This document shows positions 15,674 to 25,268 of a stretch of DNA of 60,789 nucleotides, piece after piece. The notes below the pieces were generated by a model. That model did not search any database. It was not told the DNA's origin and saw nothing but the letters and a program-made list of their open reading frames with translations. A program made the position numbers and the translations under genes. Where the stretch lies: assembly GCA_964492555.1 (NCBI GenBank), contig CAZBKQ010000011.1:1-60789 (forward strand). The letters are read 5' to 3'. This DNA is from GCA-2709075 sp964492555 (lineage in GTDB: Bacteria; Pseudomonadota; Alphaproteobacteria; MPNO01; UBA2964). The stretch's first letter is position 1. Each line of letters begins with the position of its first letter.

Positions 15674-16524
15674 GCGGATTTCTTCAACGCCTCTATATAG
15701 CCGGGCAGGGCGAACGCGCCCGCGTGTATGGCGGCATTGTAATATCTGGTGTCGAGCGCCAGCGTGTCCACGCGCCGGGTGATCTCCTCCCGCGGTGTTG
15801 CACGCGGTGTTTCGCTATGACACCCCCAGCCCAGCGTCATGAAGCCGGCGCCGTATGTCGGCACCTGGGTGATAAAGAAATCCGCATCCGCGAAGATATT
15901 GTTCATACGCTGGAAGGTGCCGCGGGCTTCGTCCGGCTGCATCCAGGTGACACCGCTCTGGGTGATCAGGATTCCCTTTTCCGTCAGGCAGCGGGCGCAA
16001 TTCGCATAAAACGCTTCTGTAAACAGAACCTTACCCGGGCCGATGGGATCGGTGGAATCGACAATAATCACGTCGAACTTTTCATCGGTTTCAGAAACGA
16101 ATTTGATGCCGTCCATGAAACGAAGATCGGTTCTGGGGTGATTGAACGCGCCCGCGCTCAGGCTCGGCATATGTTCTTCGCATAGCCGGACGACGGTCTC
16201 GTCGAGCTCGATCATGGTGACGCGGTCCACCGGATGTTTCAGCGCCTCGCGCAGCGCGCCGCCGTCGCCGCCGCCGATGATCAGGATGTTCTTCGCATCC
16301 CCGTGCGCCACCACCGGCACATGGACGATCATCTCGTGATAGCAGAACTCATCCGCTTCCGTGGTCTGGATCACGCCGTCGAGCGCCAGGATCCTGCCGA
16401 ACCGTTCGGTTTGAAAGACGACAATGTCCTGAAAACCGGTGCGGCCTTCATAAAGGACTTCTTCGATTTTGAAGGATTGCTGAAAATCGGCATACAGCGT
16501 TTCCGCGAACCAACGATCGCTCAC
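15670..16524 (-). CDS. speE: Spermidine synthase
   Basis: A 284-residue aminopropyltransferase that makes spermidine from putrescine and decarboxylated SAM. Conserved blocks: FGRILALDGVIQTTEADEFCYHEM, the SAM-binding IIGGGDGGALRE, VTMIELDETVV, DVIIVDSTDPIGPG with the catalytic aspartate, and YYNAAIHAGAFALP. The GTG at 16522-16524 overlaps the speD stop (GTGA) and starts at the family N-terminus (SDRWFAETLY). The longer upstream frame lies inside speD and is not conserved. Confidence 0.93.
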   Translation of the reverse strand: MSDRWFAETLYADFQQSFKIEEVLYEGRTGFQDIVVFQTERFGRILALDGVIQTTEADEFCYHEMIVHVPVVAHGDAKNILIIGGGDGGALREALKHPVDRVTMIELDETVVRLCEEHMPSLSAGAFNHPRTDLRFMDGIKFVSETDEKFDVIIVDSTDPIGPGKVLFTEAFYANCARCLTEKGILITQSGVTWMQPDEARGTFQRMNNIFADADFFITQVPTYGAGFMTLGWGCHSETPRATPREEITRRVDTLALDTRYYNAAIHAGAFALPGYIEALKKSA

Positions 16525-16943
16525 GCCACGACGCCCCGTTTCTGATGGGTAACCTGTATGTCGTCGGGCAGAAAATATTTGCGCAGGACCGGCAGGGCAT
16601 TTTCCGGATTGCAGGCGCCGCACATAAAGATATCGAAGGCCGCGAAACCGCGTTCCGGCCATGTGTGAACGCTGATATGCGATTCCGCCAGAACCGCTAC
16701 GCCGGAAACACCTTGTTCAGGGCCGAAATGGTGCAGGTGGATATGAAGCAAGGTCGCGCCGCACGCCTCAATGGCTTCGCGCAGCGCGGTTTCCATATAG
16801 GCCGGATCGGCAAGTTTCTGTGCGCCCCAAAGGTCGGCGAGGACGTGACTGCCGGCAAACAGGACGCCGTCCTTTTCGACGAAATAGTCATTCTGGGCAT
16901 TTTGATTGGCGGGCAGGGCCGCGCCGGAAAGGGTCTGCGCCAT
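16521..16943 (-). CDS. speD: S-adenosylmethionine decarboxylase proenzyme
   Basis: A 140-residue pyruvoyl-dependent enzyme of the short prokaryotic type, providing decarboxylated SAM for SpeE. The autocleavage site is in LAESHISVHTWPE, where the serine becomes the pyruvoyl group. The C-terminal part has FMCGACNP and the YFLPDDIQVTHQKRG tail. The ATG at 16943 is preferred over a TTG one codon upstream. speD and speE form a translationally coupled operon. Confidence 0.93.
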   Translation of the reverse strand: MAQTLSGAALPANQNAQNDYFVEKDGVLFAGSHVLADLWGAQKLADPAYMETALREAIEACGATLLHIHLHHFGPEQGVSGVAVLAESHISVHTWPERGFAAFDIFMCGACNPENALPVLRKYFLPDDIQVTHQKRGVVA

Positions 16944-17056
16944 CAAGTGATCTCAACCATCAGACGGTGTCGGGAAAGAATTTTTCAAGGCGCGTTCAAT
17001 CGCCTAAAAACAGGCTGAATGCAAGCCCGAAAAGGCCAAAAAATTCAAGGCTGAAG

Positions 17057-18847
17057 TCAGGCCGGGAAATCATGTTTGCGGGCCATCCCGCCGGCAATCA
17101 GGGCGTAATAAACCTGACCGTTGGTCAGCTTCCAGTCCCAGGCCCGGATGCCAAGGAAATACTGGGTGCGCCGTTTGATTTCCGACTCAAAGACGTGCCC
17201 GCCAGCGGGGGCATTTTGTTCGTCGATTCGTGCTTTTGCATGGGCGCGGAGACAAAGACAGGCGCCATAGGCGCCCGCTAACTGCTTCAGAAACGGCGTG
17301 GCGGCATATTCCTTATCTGCATCATGGCCAAGTTCCAGAATGAATTTCATCGATTCTTCGAGCATATAAAGTCCGTCCTGCAACGCGTCTTTCAGTTCCG
17401 TCGTGACATTGCCGCCCGCTAGTTCGGCCGATTTAGCATTAACGATTTCCAGATCATCCATCAGGGACATCAGTACTGCGCCCTTATCCGGCAGGATTCG
17501 CCGGAAAACCAGATCGATAGCCTGTATGCCGTTCGTCCCTTCATAGATCGGCAGGATACGCGCGTCGCGGTAATGCTGCGCCGCGCCGGTCTCCTCGATA
17601 TAGCCCGCGCCGCCATATATCTGCAGCGATTCCGATGCGATCGAAACCGCTTCATCCGTACACCAGGCCTTGACGACCGGGGTCAGCAGGGAAATCCGGG
17701 TTTCCAGCTTTTTCCGTTTGCCCTCATCTTCCTCCGCCTCCGCCATATCGCGCATCCGGGCAACCTCCGCCGCCATCAGCCGCATCGCCGTGATACGCCC
17801 GCCCGCATTCAGGATTGAGCGATCGATATCCGGATGGTGATCGATGGTTGAACGCGCGCCATCGCCTGGCGGAAATTGCCGGGACCGGCCCTGTTCGCGT
17901 TCAGCCGCATAGTTACGGGCATCCTGCAGGGCGCGTTCCGCGATGCCGATTCCCTGGTCGCCGACCGCCAGCCGCGCCGCATTCATCATGGAAAACAGCA
18001 CGGCGAGGCCCTTGCCCTCTTCGCCGATCAGCCAGGCGACCGCGCCGTCATTTTCGCCATAGAGCATTTCGCAGGTCGGACTGCCGTGGAGGCCGAGCTT
18101 TTCTTCCAGCCGCGCCGCGCGGAAATCATTGCGCGCGCCATCGGGCAGGAATTTGGGCGAGAGAAACAGGCTGAGCCCCTTGCTGCCGGACGGCGCGCCG
18201 GGTGTGCGGGCAAGTACCAGATGCACGATATTTTCCGTCATATCGTGGTCGCCCCAGCTGATGAATATCTTCTGTCCGAAAAGCCTGTAACGGTCTCCGT
18301 CCGGTTCCGCCCGGCAGGTCGCCGCGCCGATATCCGATCCCGCCTGCGGTTCGGTGATCGCCATGGCGGCGGTCCATTCGCCCGACACCAGCTTTGGCAG
18401 CCAGATCTTCTTCTGTTCCCGGTTGGCGTGGCCGCTCAGCAGGGTGACCGCGCTTTCGGTCAAGAGCGGACAAAGCGCGAAGGCCATATTCGCGCCATTC
18501 CAGATTTCACGCAGCTGTGACGAGATGACGTGGGGCAGCCCTTGCCCACCGAATTCTTTCGGCGCGCTCGCGGCGCACCAGCCATTTTCCTGAAATGCGC
18601 GATAGGCATCACGAAATCCGGGCGGCGTCGTCACCCCGTCTTCAGTTAGCCGGCACCCCTCGCGGTCGCCAACCCGGTTCAGCGGAGAAAGGACTTCTGA
18701 TGCGAAACGTCCGGCTTCGGTGAGGACCGCTTCGGCATCGTGGAAAGTGAACTCACCCCATTCCGGCGGGAGGGAGGCGCTGTCGGCTCCGCAAAGCTGT
18801 TCGAGGATGAACAGATGGTCGCATATCGGGGCCGTGTAATCGGCCAT
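17057..18847 (-). CDS. Acyl-CoA dehydrogenase, long (about 600-residue, DmdC-like) type
   Basis: A 596-residue FAD enzyme. It has the acyl-CoA dehydrogenase core (MAITEPQAGSDIG, QKIFISWGDHD, GLHGSPTCEM, YGGAGYIEETG) with the catalytic glutamate in PIYEGTNGIQA. A C-terminal extension of about 130 residues matches the subgroup that includes 3-methylmercaptopropionyl-CoA dehydrogenase (DmdC) and other long ACADs. Substrate is not determined. The gene starts 6 bases after the stop of the FAD-linked oxidase gene, so the two are probably one operon. Confidence 0.88.
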   Translation of the reverse strand: MADYTAPICDHLFILEQLCGADSASLPPEWGEFTFHDAEAVLTEAGRFASEVLSPLNRVGDREGCRLTEDGVTTPPGFRDAYRAFQENGWCAASAPKEFGGQGLPHVISSQLREIWNGANMAFALCPLLTESAVTLLSGHANREQKKIWLPKLVSGEWTAAMAITEPQAGSDIGAATCRAEPDGDRYRLFGQKIFISWGDHDMTENIVHLVLARTPGAPSGSKGLSLFLSPKFLPDGARNDFRAARLEEKLGLHGSPTCEMLYGENDGAVAWLIGEEGKGLAVLFSMMNAARLAVGDQGIGIAERALQDARNYAAEREQGRSRQFPPGDGARSTIDHHPDIDRSILNAGGRITAMRLMAAEVARMRDMAEAEEDEGKRKKLETRISLLTPVVKAWCTDEAVSIASESLQIYGGAGYIEETGAAQHYRDARILPIYEGTNGIQAIDLVFRRILPDKGAVLMSLMDDLEIVNAKSAELAGGNVTTELKDALQDGLYMLEESMKFILELGHDADKEYAATPFLKQLAGAYGACLCLRAHAKARIDEQNAPAGGHVFESEIKRRTQYFLGIRAWDWKLTNGQVYYALIAGGMARKHDFPA

Positions 18848-18853
18848 CAGCCT

Positions 18854-20284
18854 TTAGAGCACCTTGCCGGGATTCATGATTCCCTGCGGGTCGAGCGCGG
18901 CTTTCAGGGTTCGCATGACGTCGAGCGCTTCCGAATTCTTGTAGTGGGCGAGCTCCAGCCGTTTGGACATGCCGATGCCGTGTTCGGCGCTGATACTGCC
19001 ATTGAGCGCCACCGCCTCATCATGGACCGTGCGGTTGATTGCTTCCAGCTGCCCGAAAAAGGCGTCGGCTTCCATATCGACCGGCACGGTGACGTTGTAA
19101 TGGACGTTGCCGTCCCCGACATGGCCGAACGCGCAAACCCGGATGCCCGGCACTTCCGCCTCGATTGCCGCGCCGGCCTTATTCAGGAATTCAGGCACGC
19201 TGGAGACCGGGACGGAGATGTCGTGCTTGATGCTCGCCCCTTCGACCATCTGGGCCTCCGGGATCGTCTCGCGCAGCCGCCAGAAATCGCGCGACTGGCC
19301 CTCGCTTTCGGCGAGAGCGGCGTCGAGCACCAGCCCGTCTTCCATCGCTTCGCCCAGAATATTTTCCAGCGTGTCGCGCAAGCCCCCATCGGCGTGACCG
19401 GAAGTCAGCTCAATCAGCAGATATTCCGCATACTCGGTTTCCAGCGGATCGCGCGTATCCGGAATATGTTTCAGGACGAAATCCAGACCGCGCCGCGCGA
19501 TCCACTCGAACGCCGTCACCCGGTCGTCGCTGGCGGTCCGGGCGCGGGCAAGCAATTCGATCGCCGCCTCGCAATCGCGGATCGCGACGAACGCTGTCTG
19601 TACGTCCTTGGGCTTCGGGAACAGTTTCAGAACGGCGCCGGTAATGATGCCCAGCGTGCCTTCGGCCCCCATAAAGAGATGCTTGAGATCGTATCCCGTA
19701 TTGTCCTTGCGGAGCGCGGTCATCCCGTCCCAGATGCGCCCGTCGGGCAGGACGAATTCCAGCCCGAGAACCAGCTCCCGCGTGGTGCCGTACCGTAATA
19801 CGCCGGTACCGCCTGCGTTGGTCGAGAGATTACCCCCGATGCGGCAGCTGCCTTCCGCGCCGAGGCTGAGCGGAAACAGCCGGTCTGCTTCGTCCGCCGC
19901 CTGCTGGATATCGGCCAGAATGACGCCCGCATCGACCGTGATCGTGTAGTTGAGCGGATCGATGCCGCGCACCTTGTTCATCCGAGACAGGCTGAGCAGG
20001 ACGGAATTGCCGCTATCGTCCGGCGTCGCGCCGCCGCAGAGGCCGGTATTGCCGCCCTGCGGCACGATCGGCGTGCCGGTTTCCGCGCAAAGCGCGACAA
20101 CCTTGGAGACCTCTTCGGTACTGGCCGGGCGGACAACCGCGACGGTTGCGCCGCGATAGGCGCGGCGCTGGTCGATCAGATAGGGCTCTGTATCGGCCGC
20201 CTCCGTCAGAAGGCCTGATTTCCCGACGATTGCTTCAAGTCTTTTCAGAAAATCCGAAGGTGTCTGAATTTGGTTGCCGTCCAT
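18854..20284 (-). CDS. FAD-linked 2-hydroxyacid oxidase/dehydrogenase (GlcD/D-2-hydroxyglutarate dehydrogenase type)
   Basis: A 476-residue flavoprotein of the vanillyl-alcohol-oxidase fold. The FAD-binding domain shows PIVPQGGNTGLCGG (about residues 75-88), GGNLSTNAGGTGVLRYG and FMGAEGTLGIIT. The C-terminal metal-associated motifs are FGHVGDGNVHYN and NGSISAEHGIGMSK. Members oxidise D-lactate, glycolate or D-2-hydroxyglutarate and pass electrons to ETF or quinone. Pairing with an acyl-CoA dehydrogenase suggests a shared electron route via ETF, which is inference. Confidence 0.88.
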   Translation of the reverse strand: MDGNQIQTPSDFLKRLEAIVGKSGLLTEAADTEPYLIDQRRAYRGATVAVVRPASTEEVSKVVALCAETGTPIVPQGGNTGLCGGATPDDSGNSVLLSLSRMNKVRGIDPLNYTITVDAGVILADIQQAADEADRLFPLSLGAEGSCRIGGNLSTNAGGTGVLRYGTTRELVLGLEFVLPDGRIWDGMTALRKDNTGYDLKHLFMGAEGTLGIITGAVLKLFPKPKDVQTAFVAIRDCEAAIELLARARTASDDRVTAFEWIARRGLDFVLKHIPDTRDPLETEYAEYLLIELTSGHADGGLRDTLENILGEAMEDGLVLDAALAESEGQSRDFWRLRETIPEAQMVEGASIKHDISVPVSSVPEFLNKAGAAIEAEVPGIRVCAFGHVGDGNVHYNVTVPVDMEADAFFGQLEAINRTVHDEAVALNGSISAEHGIGMSKRLELAHYKNSEALDVMRTLKAALDPQGIMNPGKVL

Positions 20285-20367
20285 GATCCTGTGTCCTTTA
20301 TGAGCGGCCTGACCAGGTCGCTTTGTCTTTCGCCGGTTTATCCTATCGCCCTTGGACGGGCAAGCAA

Positions 20368-21321
20368 TCAGCGCTCCGCCGCGCGCTTGAGACGATCGTT
20401 GATCGCGGCCCCCAGCCCGGTTTCGGGTATCGGCATGACGGCGATGGCGGCGGGCGCCAGTTCATCCAGCTGGCGCATCATCTCGAACAAATTGGCGGCG
20501 GCTTCGCGGAGATCGCCCGTTGTGGAAAGATTAAGCGTCGTTCCGTCGAATGAAGGAATATCGGGCCCGAACGCCAGCAACGCCTCATTTGCCCGTGCCT
20601 TATCGGCATTCAGCCGCAGGGGTGCCGCCGTCGCATAATGGCGCAACAACATGCCCGGAGAGGAAGGCGTGTTTGGCGCTGCTTCCGGCGTATCAAGCGG
20701 CCCGGTTACTGCCTCTATGTCCTCTGCCGGAACGCCGCCATGGCGGAGGATCGCGGGCCGGCTTCCGGTAAGATCGATTACCGTGCTTTCGAGACCCACG
20801 GGGCAAGGGCCGTCATCCAGCACCATCGCGATCTCGTCACCGAAGGCATCGGCGACATGGGCCGACCGTGTCGGGCTGACTTTTCCGGATTTATTAGCGC
20901 TTGGCGCGGCGACGGGGACGCCCGCTTGCCGCAACAGCCGGCGCGCGGACTCCTTTGCCGGAACACGCACCGCCAAGGTGTCGAGACCGGCGCCCGCCAG
21001 ACGGCAAACCGGACAATCCAGCGCGCGCGGCAGGACAAAGGTCAACGCGCCAGGCCAGAAATGCGCGGCCAGCCTTTCCGCCATCTCGTTAAAGGCAACG
21101 ATGGACCGCGCGGCCTCCGTGTCGGGCACATGGATGATCAGCGGGTTGAAGCGGGGACGTCCTTTGGCCTCGAATATCGCCGCGACGGCTTCGGCATTGG
21201 TCGCGTCCGCCCCAAGCCCGTAAACGGTCTCGGTCGCGAAGGCGACAAGCTTCCCATCCCGCAGGAAGGTGGCGGCTTGGGAAATCGCGTCAGTCGAGTC
21301 CGCGCGCGATGAACTCGTCAT
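20368..21321 (-). CDS. L-threonylcarbamoyladenylate synthase (Sua5/YrdC family)
   Basis: A 317-residue protein that makes the threonylcarbamoyl-AMP used for t6A37 in tRNA. The YrdC-type domain shows ATETVYGLGADATN, KGRPRFNPLIIHV, FWPGALTFVL, VRVPAKESAR and APSANKSGKVSPT. The C-terminal Sua5 domain carries SPGMLLRHYAT. The ATG at 21321 is chosen because AAGGA lies about 10 bases upstream. Upstream in-frame codons lie deep inside cysQ. The gene overlaps cysQ by 32 bases. Confidence 0.9.
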   Translation of the reverse strand: MTSSSRADSTDAISQAATFLRDGKLVAFATETVYGLGADATNAEAVAAIFEAKGRPRFNPLIIHVPDTEAARSIVAFNEMAERLAAHFWPGALTFVLPRALDCPVCRLAGAGLDTLAVRVPAKESARRLLRQAGVPVAAPSANKSGKVSPTRSAHVADAFGDEIAMVLDDGPCPVGLESTVIDLTGSRPAILRHGGVPAEDIEAVTGPLDTPEAAPNTPSSPGMLLRHYATAAPLRLNADKARANEALLAFGPDIPSFDGTTLNLSTTGDLREAAANLFEMMRQLDELAPAAIAVMPIPETGLGAAINDRLKRAAER

Positions 21322-22063
21322 TGAGGAAATGTTCCTTGCCATAGAGCATCGGCGCCCCGTCGAGCGTGCGGACGCTGCCACCGGCGGCCCGAAGCACCGC
21401 ATCGCCCGCGGCAGTATCCCATTCACGCGTGTGACCGTAGCGGGGATAGATATCGGCCGCGCCTTCCGCCACGAGGCAGAATTTGAGGGAGCTGCCGGCC
21501 ATCTTCATTTCCGCCTCCGGCATGTCATCCAGCAGCTTTTGCACCGCATCCTTGTCGCCATGCGACCGGCTGGCGATCATGACAGCCTTCCGCTCCGGCT
21601 GTTTTCGGGCGGAAATTTTGGTGAATTTGCCGTCTCTGCGGATAATCGCATCTCCGTCGAGCGCTCCGGCGTAAAGCGTGCCGACCGCGGGCGCGCCGAC
21701 AACGCCAAGTACCGGAACTGTGTCCTTGACGAGCGCGATATTGACGGTGAATTCGTCCCGCTTATTGACGAATTCCCTGGTGCCGTCCAGCGGATCGACC
21801 AGCCAGAAAATTCCGCCGCTGACATCGATTTCCGCGCCCGCCGCCATTTCCTCTTCGGCGACAACCGGTATCTCCGGCGTCAGTTCGCGAAGCCCCGCGA
21901 CGATCAGCTTTTCGGCGACTTCATCGGCCTCGGTAACCGGCGAGGCATCGTCTTTCTTCCGCACCGAAAAATCGGTCCGGTAGATTCCCATGATCTTTTC
22001 ACCGGCCTGATCGGCGAGCGCCGTAATTTCCGCCAGAATTTGGTCGGAATCCATATCGGTCAT
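21290..22063 (-). CDS. cysQ: 3'(2'),5'-bisphosphate nucleotidase
   Basis: A 257-residue inositol-monophosphatase-fold enzyme that removes the 3'-phosphate from PAP/PAPS. Metal-site motifs: PVVAEEEM, FWLVDPLDGTREF and the C-terminal HTREWDTAAGDAVLRAAGG. The REFVNKRDEFTVNIA segment is CysQ-like rather than SuhB-like. Its 3' end overlaps the Sua5 gene. Confidence 0.88.
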   Translation of the reverse strand: MTDMDSDQILAEITALADQAGEKIMGIYRTDFSVRKKDDASPVTEADEVAEKLIVAGLRELTPEIPVVAEEEMAAGAEIDVSGGIFWLVDPLDGTREFVNKRDEFTVNIALVKDTVPVLGVVGAPAVGTLYAGALDGDAIIRRDGKFTKISARKQPERKAVMIASRSHGDKDAVQKLLDDMPEAEMKMAGSSLKFCLVAEGAADIYPRYGHTREWDTAAGDAVLRAAGGSVRTLDGAPMLYGKEHFLNDEFIARGLD

Positions 22064-22099
22064 ACGATGCGCCCGCCTTTCATTGCCCGGAGACCGGAC

Positions 22100-22948
22100 T
22101 CACTGGGTCTTGGGTTGACCGGCACCCGCCGCGGCGGCCAGTTCGGGCCATGCCGCCGGTGCCCCCGATGCCTTGATATTATCTTCATCGGAGGCGTTCG
22201 GGTCCCAAAGCCTTCCCAGGAAGCGCATGGAATTGATCCCGTCGGAATCGTCGGAAGCCAGGAAGATCGCCGGGGCGACCATGGCTTCCGGTTTGACCAG
22301 CTTTTCACGGTTATAGGGAGATTCATGCGGCACCATCGGCGTATCCGCCGCGCCGCCCGGCACCAGCACGTTCGCGGTGACGGCGGAACCGGCGACTTCA
22401 AAATCTTCCGCCCAGCTTGAGGTCGCGGCTTCCAGCGAGGCCTTCGATTGGCCATAGGGCATGTTGCCGCCACGGATCATGGTGTTCAGGCTGGTGGTTA
22501 CATTCACGATGCGGCCCTGGTTCTGTTTCATCAGATAGGGCGCGGCGGTGCGCCCCATCAGAAACGCGCCCCGGACATTCACATCCATTACCGCCTGCCA
22601 TTTATCCGGTTCGGTGTCCCAGAAATTCAGCCGATTGGTCAGATAATCGCGGCGAATCCACGACATGCCGAGCCCCGCGCAATTAATCAGCACGTTCAGC
22701 CCGCCAAGGTCGTTGATCACGGCGTTTATGTTTTTCTCCACCGCCTCCTGAGAGGTGATGTCGCATTGAAACGGCGTGATGTTGCCGCTGCCGCCTTCGC
22801 TGGCGGTCGCCTTGGCGGCATCCAGATTGATATCGACACCGGCAACGCTGGCCCCCGCATCGCCGAGCCCCATCGCCATCGCCTTCCCGAGCCCGCTTCC
22901 CGCGCCCGTTACAATGCAGATTTTCCCGTTGAGATCCCTGTTCGCCAT
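22100..22948 (-). CDS. Short-chain dehydrogenase/reductase
   Basis: A 282-residue SDR with the Rossmann motif TGAGSGLGKA, the NCAG motif, the catalytic serine region VTTSLNTM and the YGQSK catalytic pair. The C-terminal tail is about 30 residues longer than in minimal SDRs, ending in an Ala/Pro-rich stretch. The substrate is unknown. It lies on the minus strand with cysQ and the Sua5 gene, separated from cysQ by 36 bases. Confidence 0.85.
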   Translation of the reverse strand: MANRDLNGKICIVTGAGSGLGKAMAMGLGDAGASVAGVDINLDAAKATASEGGSGNITPFQCDITSQEAVEKNINAVINDLGGLNVLINCAGLGMSWIRRDYLTNRLNFWDTEPDKWQAVMDVNVRGAFLMGRTAAPYLMKQNQGRIVNVTTSLNTMIRGGNMPYGQSKASLEAATSSWAEDFEVAGSAVTANVLVPGGAADTPMVPHESPYNREKLVKPEAMVAPAIFLASDDSDGINSMRFLGRLWDPNASDEDNIKASGAPAAWPELAAAAGAGQPKTQ

Positions 22949-23089
22949 GATTTTTCTCCCTCATGAATTTGCCGCGTGAGAATAGAGCGGCAAGTTATCC
23001 CCGGCAAGGCGGCGCGGCTGGCAAAGCGGCAGTGACCGCCCTATATTCCACTCGACACCAACAAATCGACTGCTACAGCGGAGGCATCA

Positions 23090-23728
23090 ATGGATATCAA
23101 GCTTTATTACGCGCCGATTACCTGCGCGATGGTTTCTTATGTGGCCCTGACAGAGGCCGGGGCGGATTTCGAGACGATCCCCCTCAATTTTCGGAAGCTG
23201 GAACACATGCAATCCGATTATATGTCGATCAACCCCAAACATAAGGTGCCGTTACTGACCGTCGACGGAAAGAAAATTTCCGAAAATCTGGCGATCGTCA
23301 CCTGGATCGACGCGAATTTCCCCGACGCGGGATTATTGCCGGCCGATCCGTGGGACCGGGCACAGGCCTATTCCATTCACGGCTGGTGCTCCGGCGGCAT
23401 TCACCCCTATCTGCGCCAGATCAACAATCCGGCAAAAGTAGTCGATCTGCCGGAAGCGGCAGATGGAATCGTCGAGAATTCCGCTGCGGCGATTTATGAA
23501 AGCTTCGCTATCGCCGATGACATGCTGGCGGGGCGCGACTGGTTCTTCGACCGCTTCATCCCGGCGGACATGCATTTCTTCTGGTGCTTCCGCCGCGCCG
23601 GTCAGTTCGAGCTGGACATCGCGCGGTTTACCAATTGCCAGGCGCATTTTGACCGGGTCGCCGGGCAAGCGTCGGTGCAAAAACTTCTCGCTTTCGAGGA
23701 ATCGGTTCAGAAACAATTCGCGGCCTAG
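23090..23728 (+). CDS. Glutathione S-transferase family protein
   Basis: A 212-residue GST-like protein with an N-terminal thioredoxin-fold domain (KLYYAPITCAMVSYVALTEAG, HKVPLLTVDGKKISENLAIVTWID) and an all-helical C-domain. The glutathione-site ESxAI-type motif appears as ENLAI. A cysteine (ITCA) sits where beta-class GSTs have their active-site cysteine. Shine-Dalgarno GCGGAGG lies before the ATG. Confidence 0.85.
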   Translation: MDIKLYYAPITCAMVSYVALTEAGADFETIPLNFRKLEHMQSDYMSINPKHKVPLLTVDGKKISENLAIVTWIDANFPDAGLLPADPWDRAQAYSIHGWCSGGIHPYLRQINNPAKVVDLPEAADGIVENSAAAIYESFAIADDMLAGRDWFFDRFIPADMHFFWCFRRAGQFELDIARFTNCQAHFDRVAGQASVQKLLAFEESVQKQFAA

Positions 23729-23759
23729 GGCCGAAACAGTTCGGAGCAGGAGTAGCGGT

Positions 23760-24278
23760 TCAGCAATGAGCCGCTACCCAGAACCCTTTTTCGTACCATG
23801 TCGATTTTGTGAAATCGTATGATTTGCCGTCAAAGGTAAATTTAATATCGCGGGAAAGGCGCTTAGGCCTTTCCCCGTCTTCTTTGCGCTTTACAGCGAA
23901 ATAAAGGGGGCGGGTGCCATCATGCATCATTAGCCTGCCTTTAGCGTCTTCCAGCTTGTAGCCGGACCAGTATGTCGGGCCTACCTCCCACCAGCCGTCA
24001 ATCGTATATGTCTTCCCGCCGGGTTTCACGTAGGCGACCGCGACCATAATCGGGCAGTTATGCGGGTTCTTGACCCAGACCGGTCCCGCCTGTCGGCTGC
24101 TTTTTGTGGAATCGGGCAGATAACACTTGTTTTCGTCATATCTGCCGCCCAAGGCCTTGCATTCTTCCCGCTGCTGCATTTCCAGATAGAAATCCATTCG
24201 CTCGCTAGCGTTGGATGCCGCACTGAACAGCGTTGCGAAAATTACAATCAGGGCGAAAGACATTCTGGTCATCTTCAT
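23760..24278 (-). CDS. Exported hypothetical protein, DUF1036-like
   Basis: A 172-residue protein with a clear signal peptide (MKMTRMSFALIVIFATLFSAASNA). The mature part has paired cysteines and a segment (NCPIMVAVAYVKPGG ... DGWWEVGP) that resembles the DUF1036 pattern of a beta-rich small exported domain. The family match is by eye and weak. No function is claimed. It is flanked by genes on other strands or with unrelated roles. Confidence 0.65.
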   Translation of the reverse strand: MKMTRMSFALIVIFATLFSAASNASERMDFYLEMQQREECKALGGRYDENKCYLPDSTKSSRQAGPVWVKNPHNCPIMVAVAYVKPGGKTYTIDGWWEVGPTYWSGYKLEDAKGRLMMHDGTRPLYFAVKRKEDGERPKRLSRDIKFTFDGKSYDFTKSTWYEKGFWVAAHC

Positions 24279-24352
24279 CTCGTCATTTTTGCATGGAGCT
24301 GTGGGGAAGAATTACCCATCGGACTTTTCAGTTTTTTGAAATCCGCCCGCCA

Positions 24353-25192
24353 TTAGCCCGCTAGTGCGACCCGGCGCAACAGCCGGCGTTGATCGGCGGG
24401 AAAATCCGTCCGCGCATGCTGGATAAAGCGGTTATCCCATAGCAACACATCGCCCGCTCGCCATTTATGGGTATAGCGGTATTCCGGCCTTTCGATCTCT
24501 TCCCAAAGTGTTTGCAGCAGGACATCACTGTCGTCCGGCGATAGTCCGATGATTTCTTCTGTCATCAGCCGATTGACGAAGATTGATTTTCTGGCCGTTT
24601 CGGGATGGCGCAGGATCACCGGATGGACCGCCTCGGGGCCGCCATCTTTGTCATACCGTCCGGTTCGAACCTGGGTGCTGTAATCGTACGCGTTTAGGGC
24701 TTCCAGCCCCTCGAGACGGGTTTTTAACGCTGCCGGCAATCCCTCGTAAGCGGTGGCCGCGTTGGTGAAGACCGTGTCGCCGCCGGTGTCCGGCACTTCG
24801 AGAGCATAGAGCATCGCCCCCTTGATGGGGGTCTTCAGAAAAACCGAATCCGCATGGAATTGCAGCTCGCCATCGGGCAGGGCGCCAATCGCCTCGCCGT
24901 TTTCGCGAATATTGCTGATAAGCAGAATGCGCCGGTCCGGCTGATGCGCCGATGTGGTGCCGGTCTCCTGCGGCGTGCCGAACTGTTCGGCAAAGGCGAT
25001 CTGTTCCTCTATGGAAAATTCGACGCCGCGAAAAACCAGAAGTCCGCGTTCCACCCATAGTTTTCGCAGGGCCGTGATTGTTTCGGCCCGCAACGCCGCG
25101 AGCATATCGAGACCGGAAATTTCCACCCCGACATGGCGGCTCAAATTTTCCGACTGGAAATCCTGCACGGCGCTCCATCCGAATTTGTCCAC
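24353..25192 (-). CDS. TauD/TfdA-family Fe(II)/2-oxoglutarate dioxygenase
   Basis: A 279-residue dioxygenase with the facial triad HxD...H: FHADSVF (about residues 112-118) and the distal histidine in NRFIQHAR. A C-terminal arginine pair (LLRRVAL) provides the 2-oxoglutarate contact. Members hydroxylate taurine, alkylsulfonates, phenoxyacetates or similar acids. The exact substrate is open. It is divergent from the SRAP gene with only 76 bases between the starts. Confidence 0.85.
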   Translation of the reverse strand: MDKFGWSAVQDFQSENLSRHVGVEISGLDMLAALRAETITALRKLWVERGLLVFRGVEFSIEEQIAFAEQFGTPQETGTTSAHQPDRRILLISNIRENGEAIGALPDGELQFHADSVFLKTPIKGAMLYALEVPDTGGDTVFTNAATAYEGLPAALKTRLEGLEALNAYDYSTQVRTGRYDKDGGPEAVHPVILRHPETARKSIFVNRLMTEEIIGLSPDDSDVLLQTLWEEIERPEYRYTHKWRAGDVLLWDNRFIQHARTDFPADQRRLLRRVALAG

Positions 25193-25268
25193 AGTCTGGC
25201 ATAGATTCCTTGCCCTGGCACCGGCCCGGAGGCTTTATCCGACTCCCGGTCGGCCATATCTTCAACCC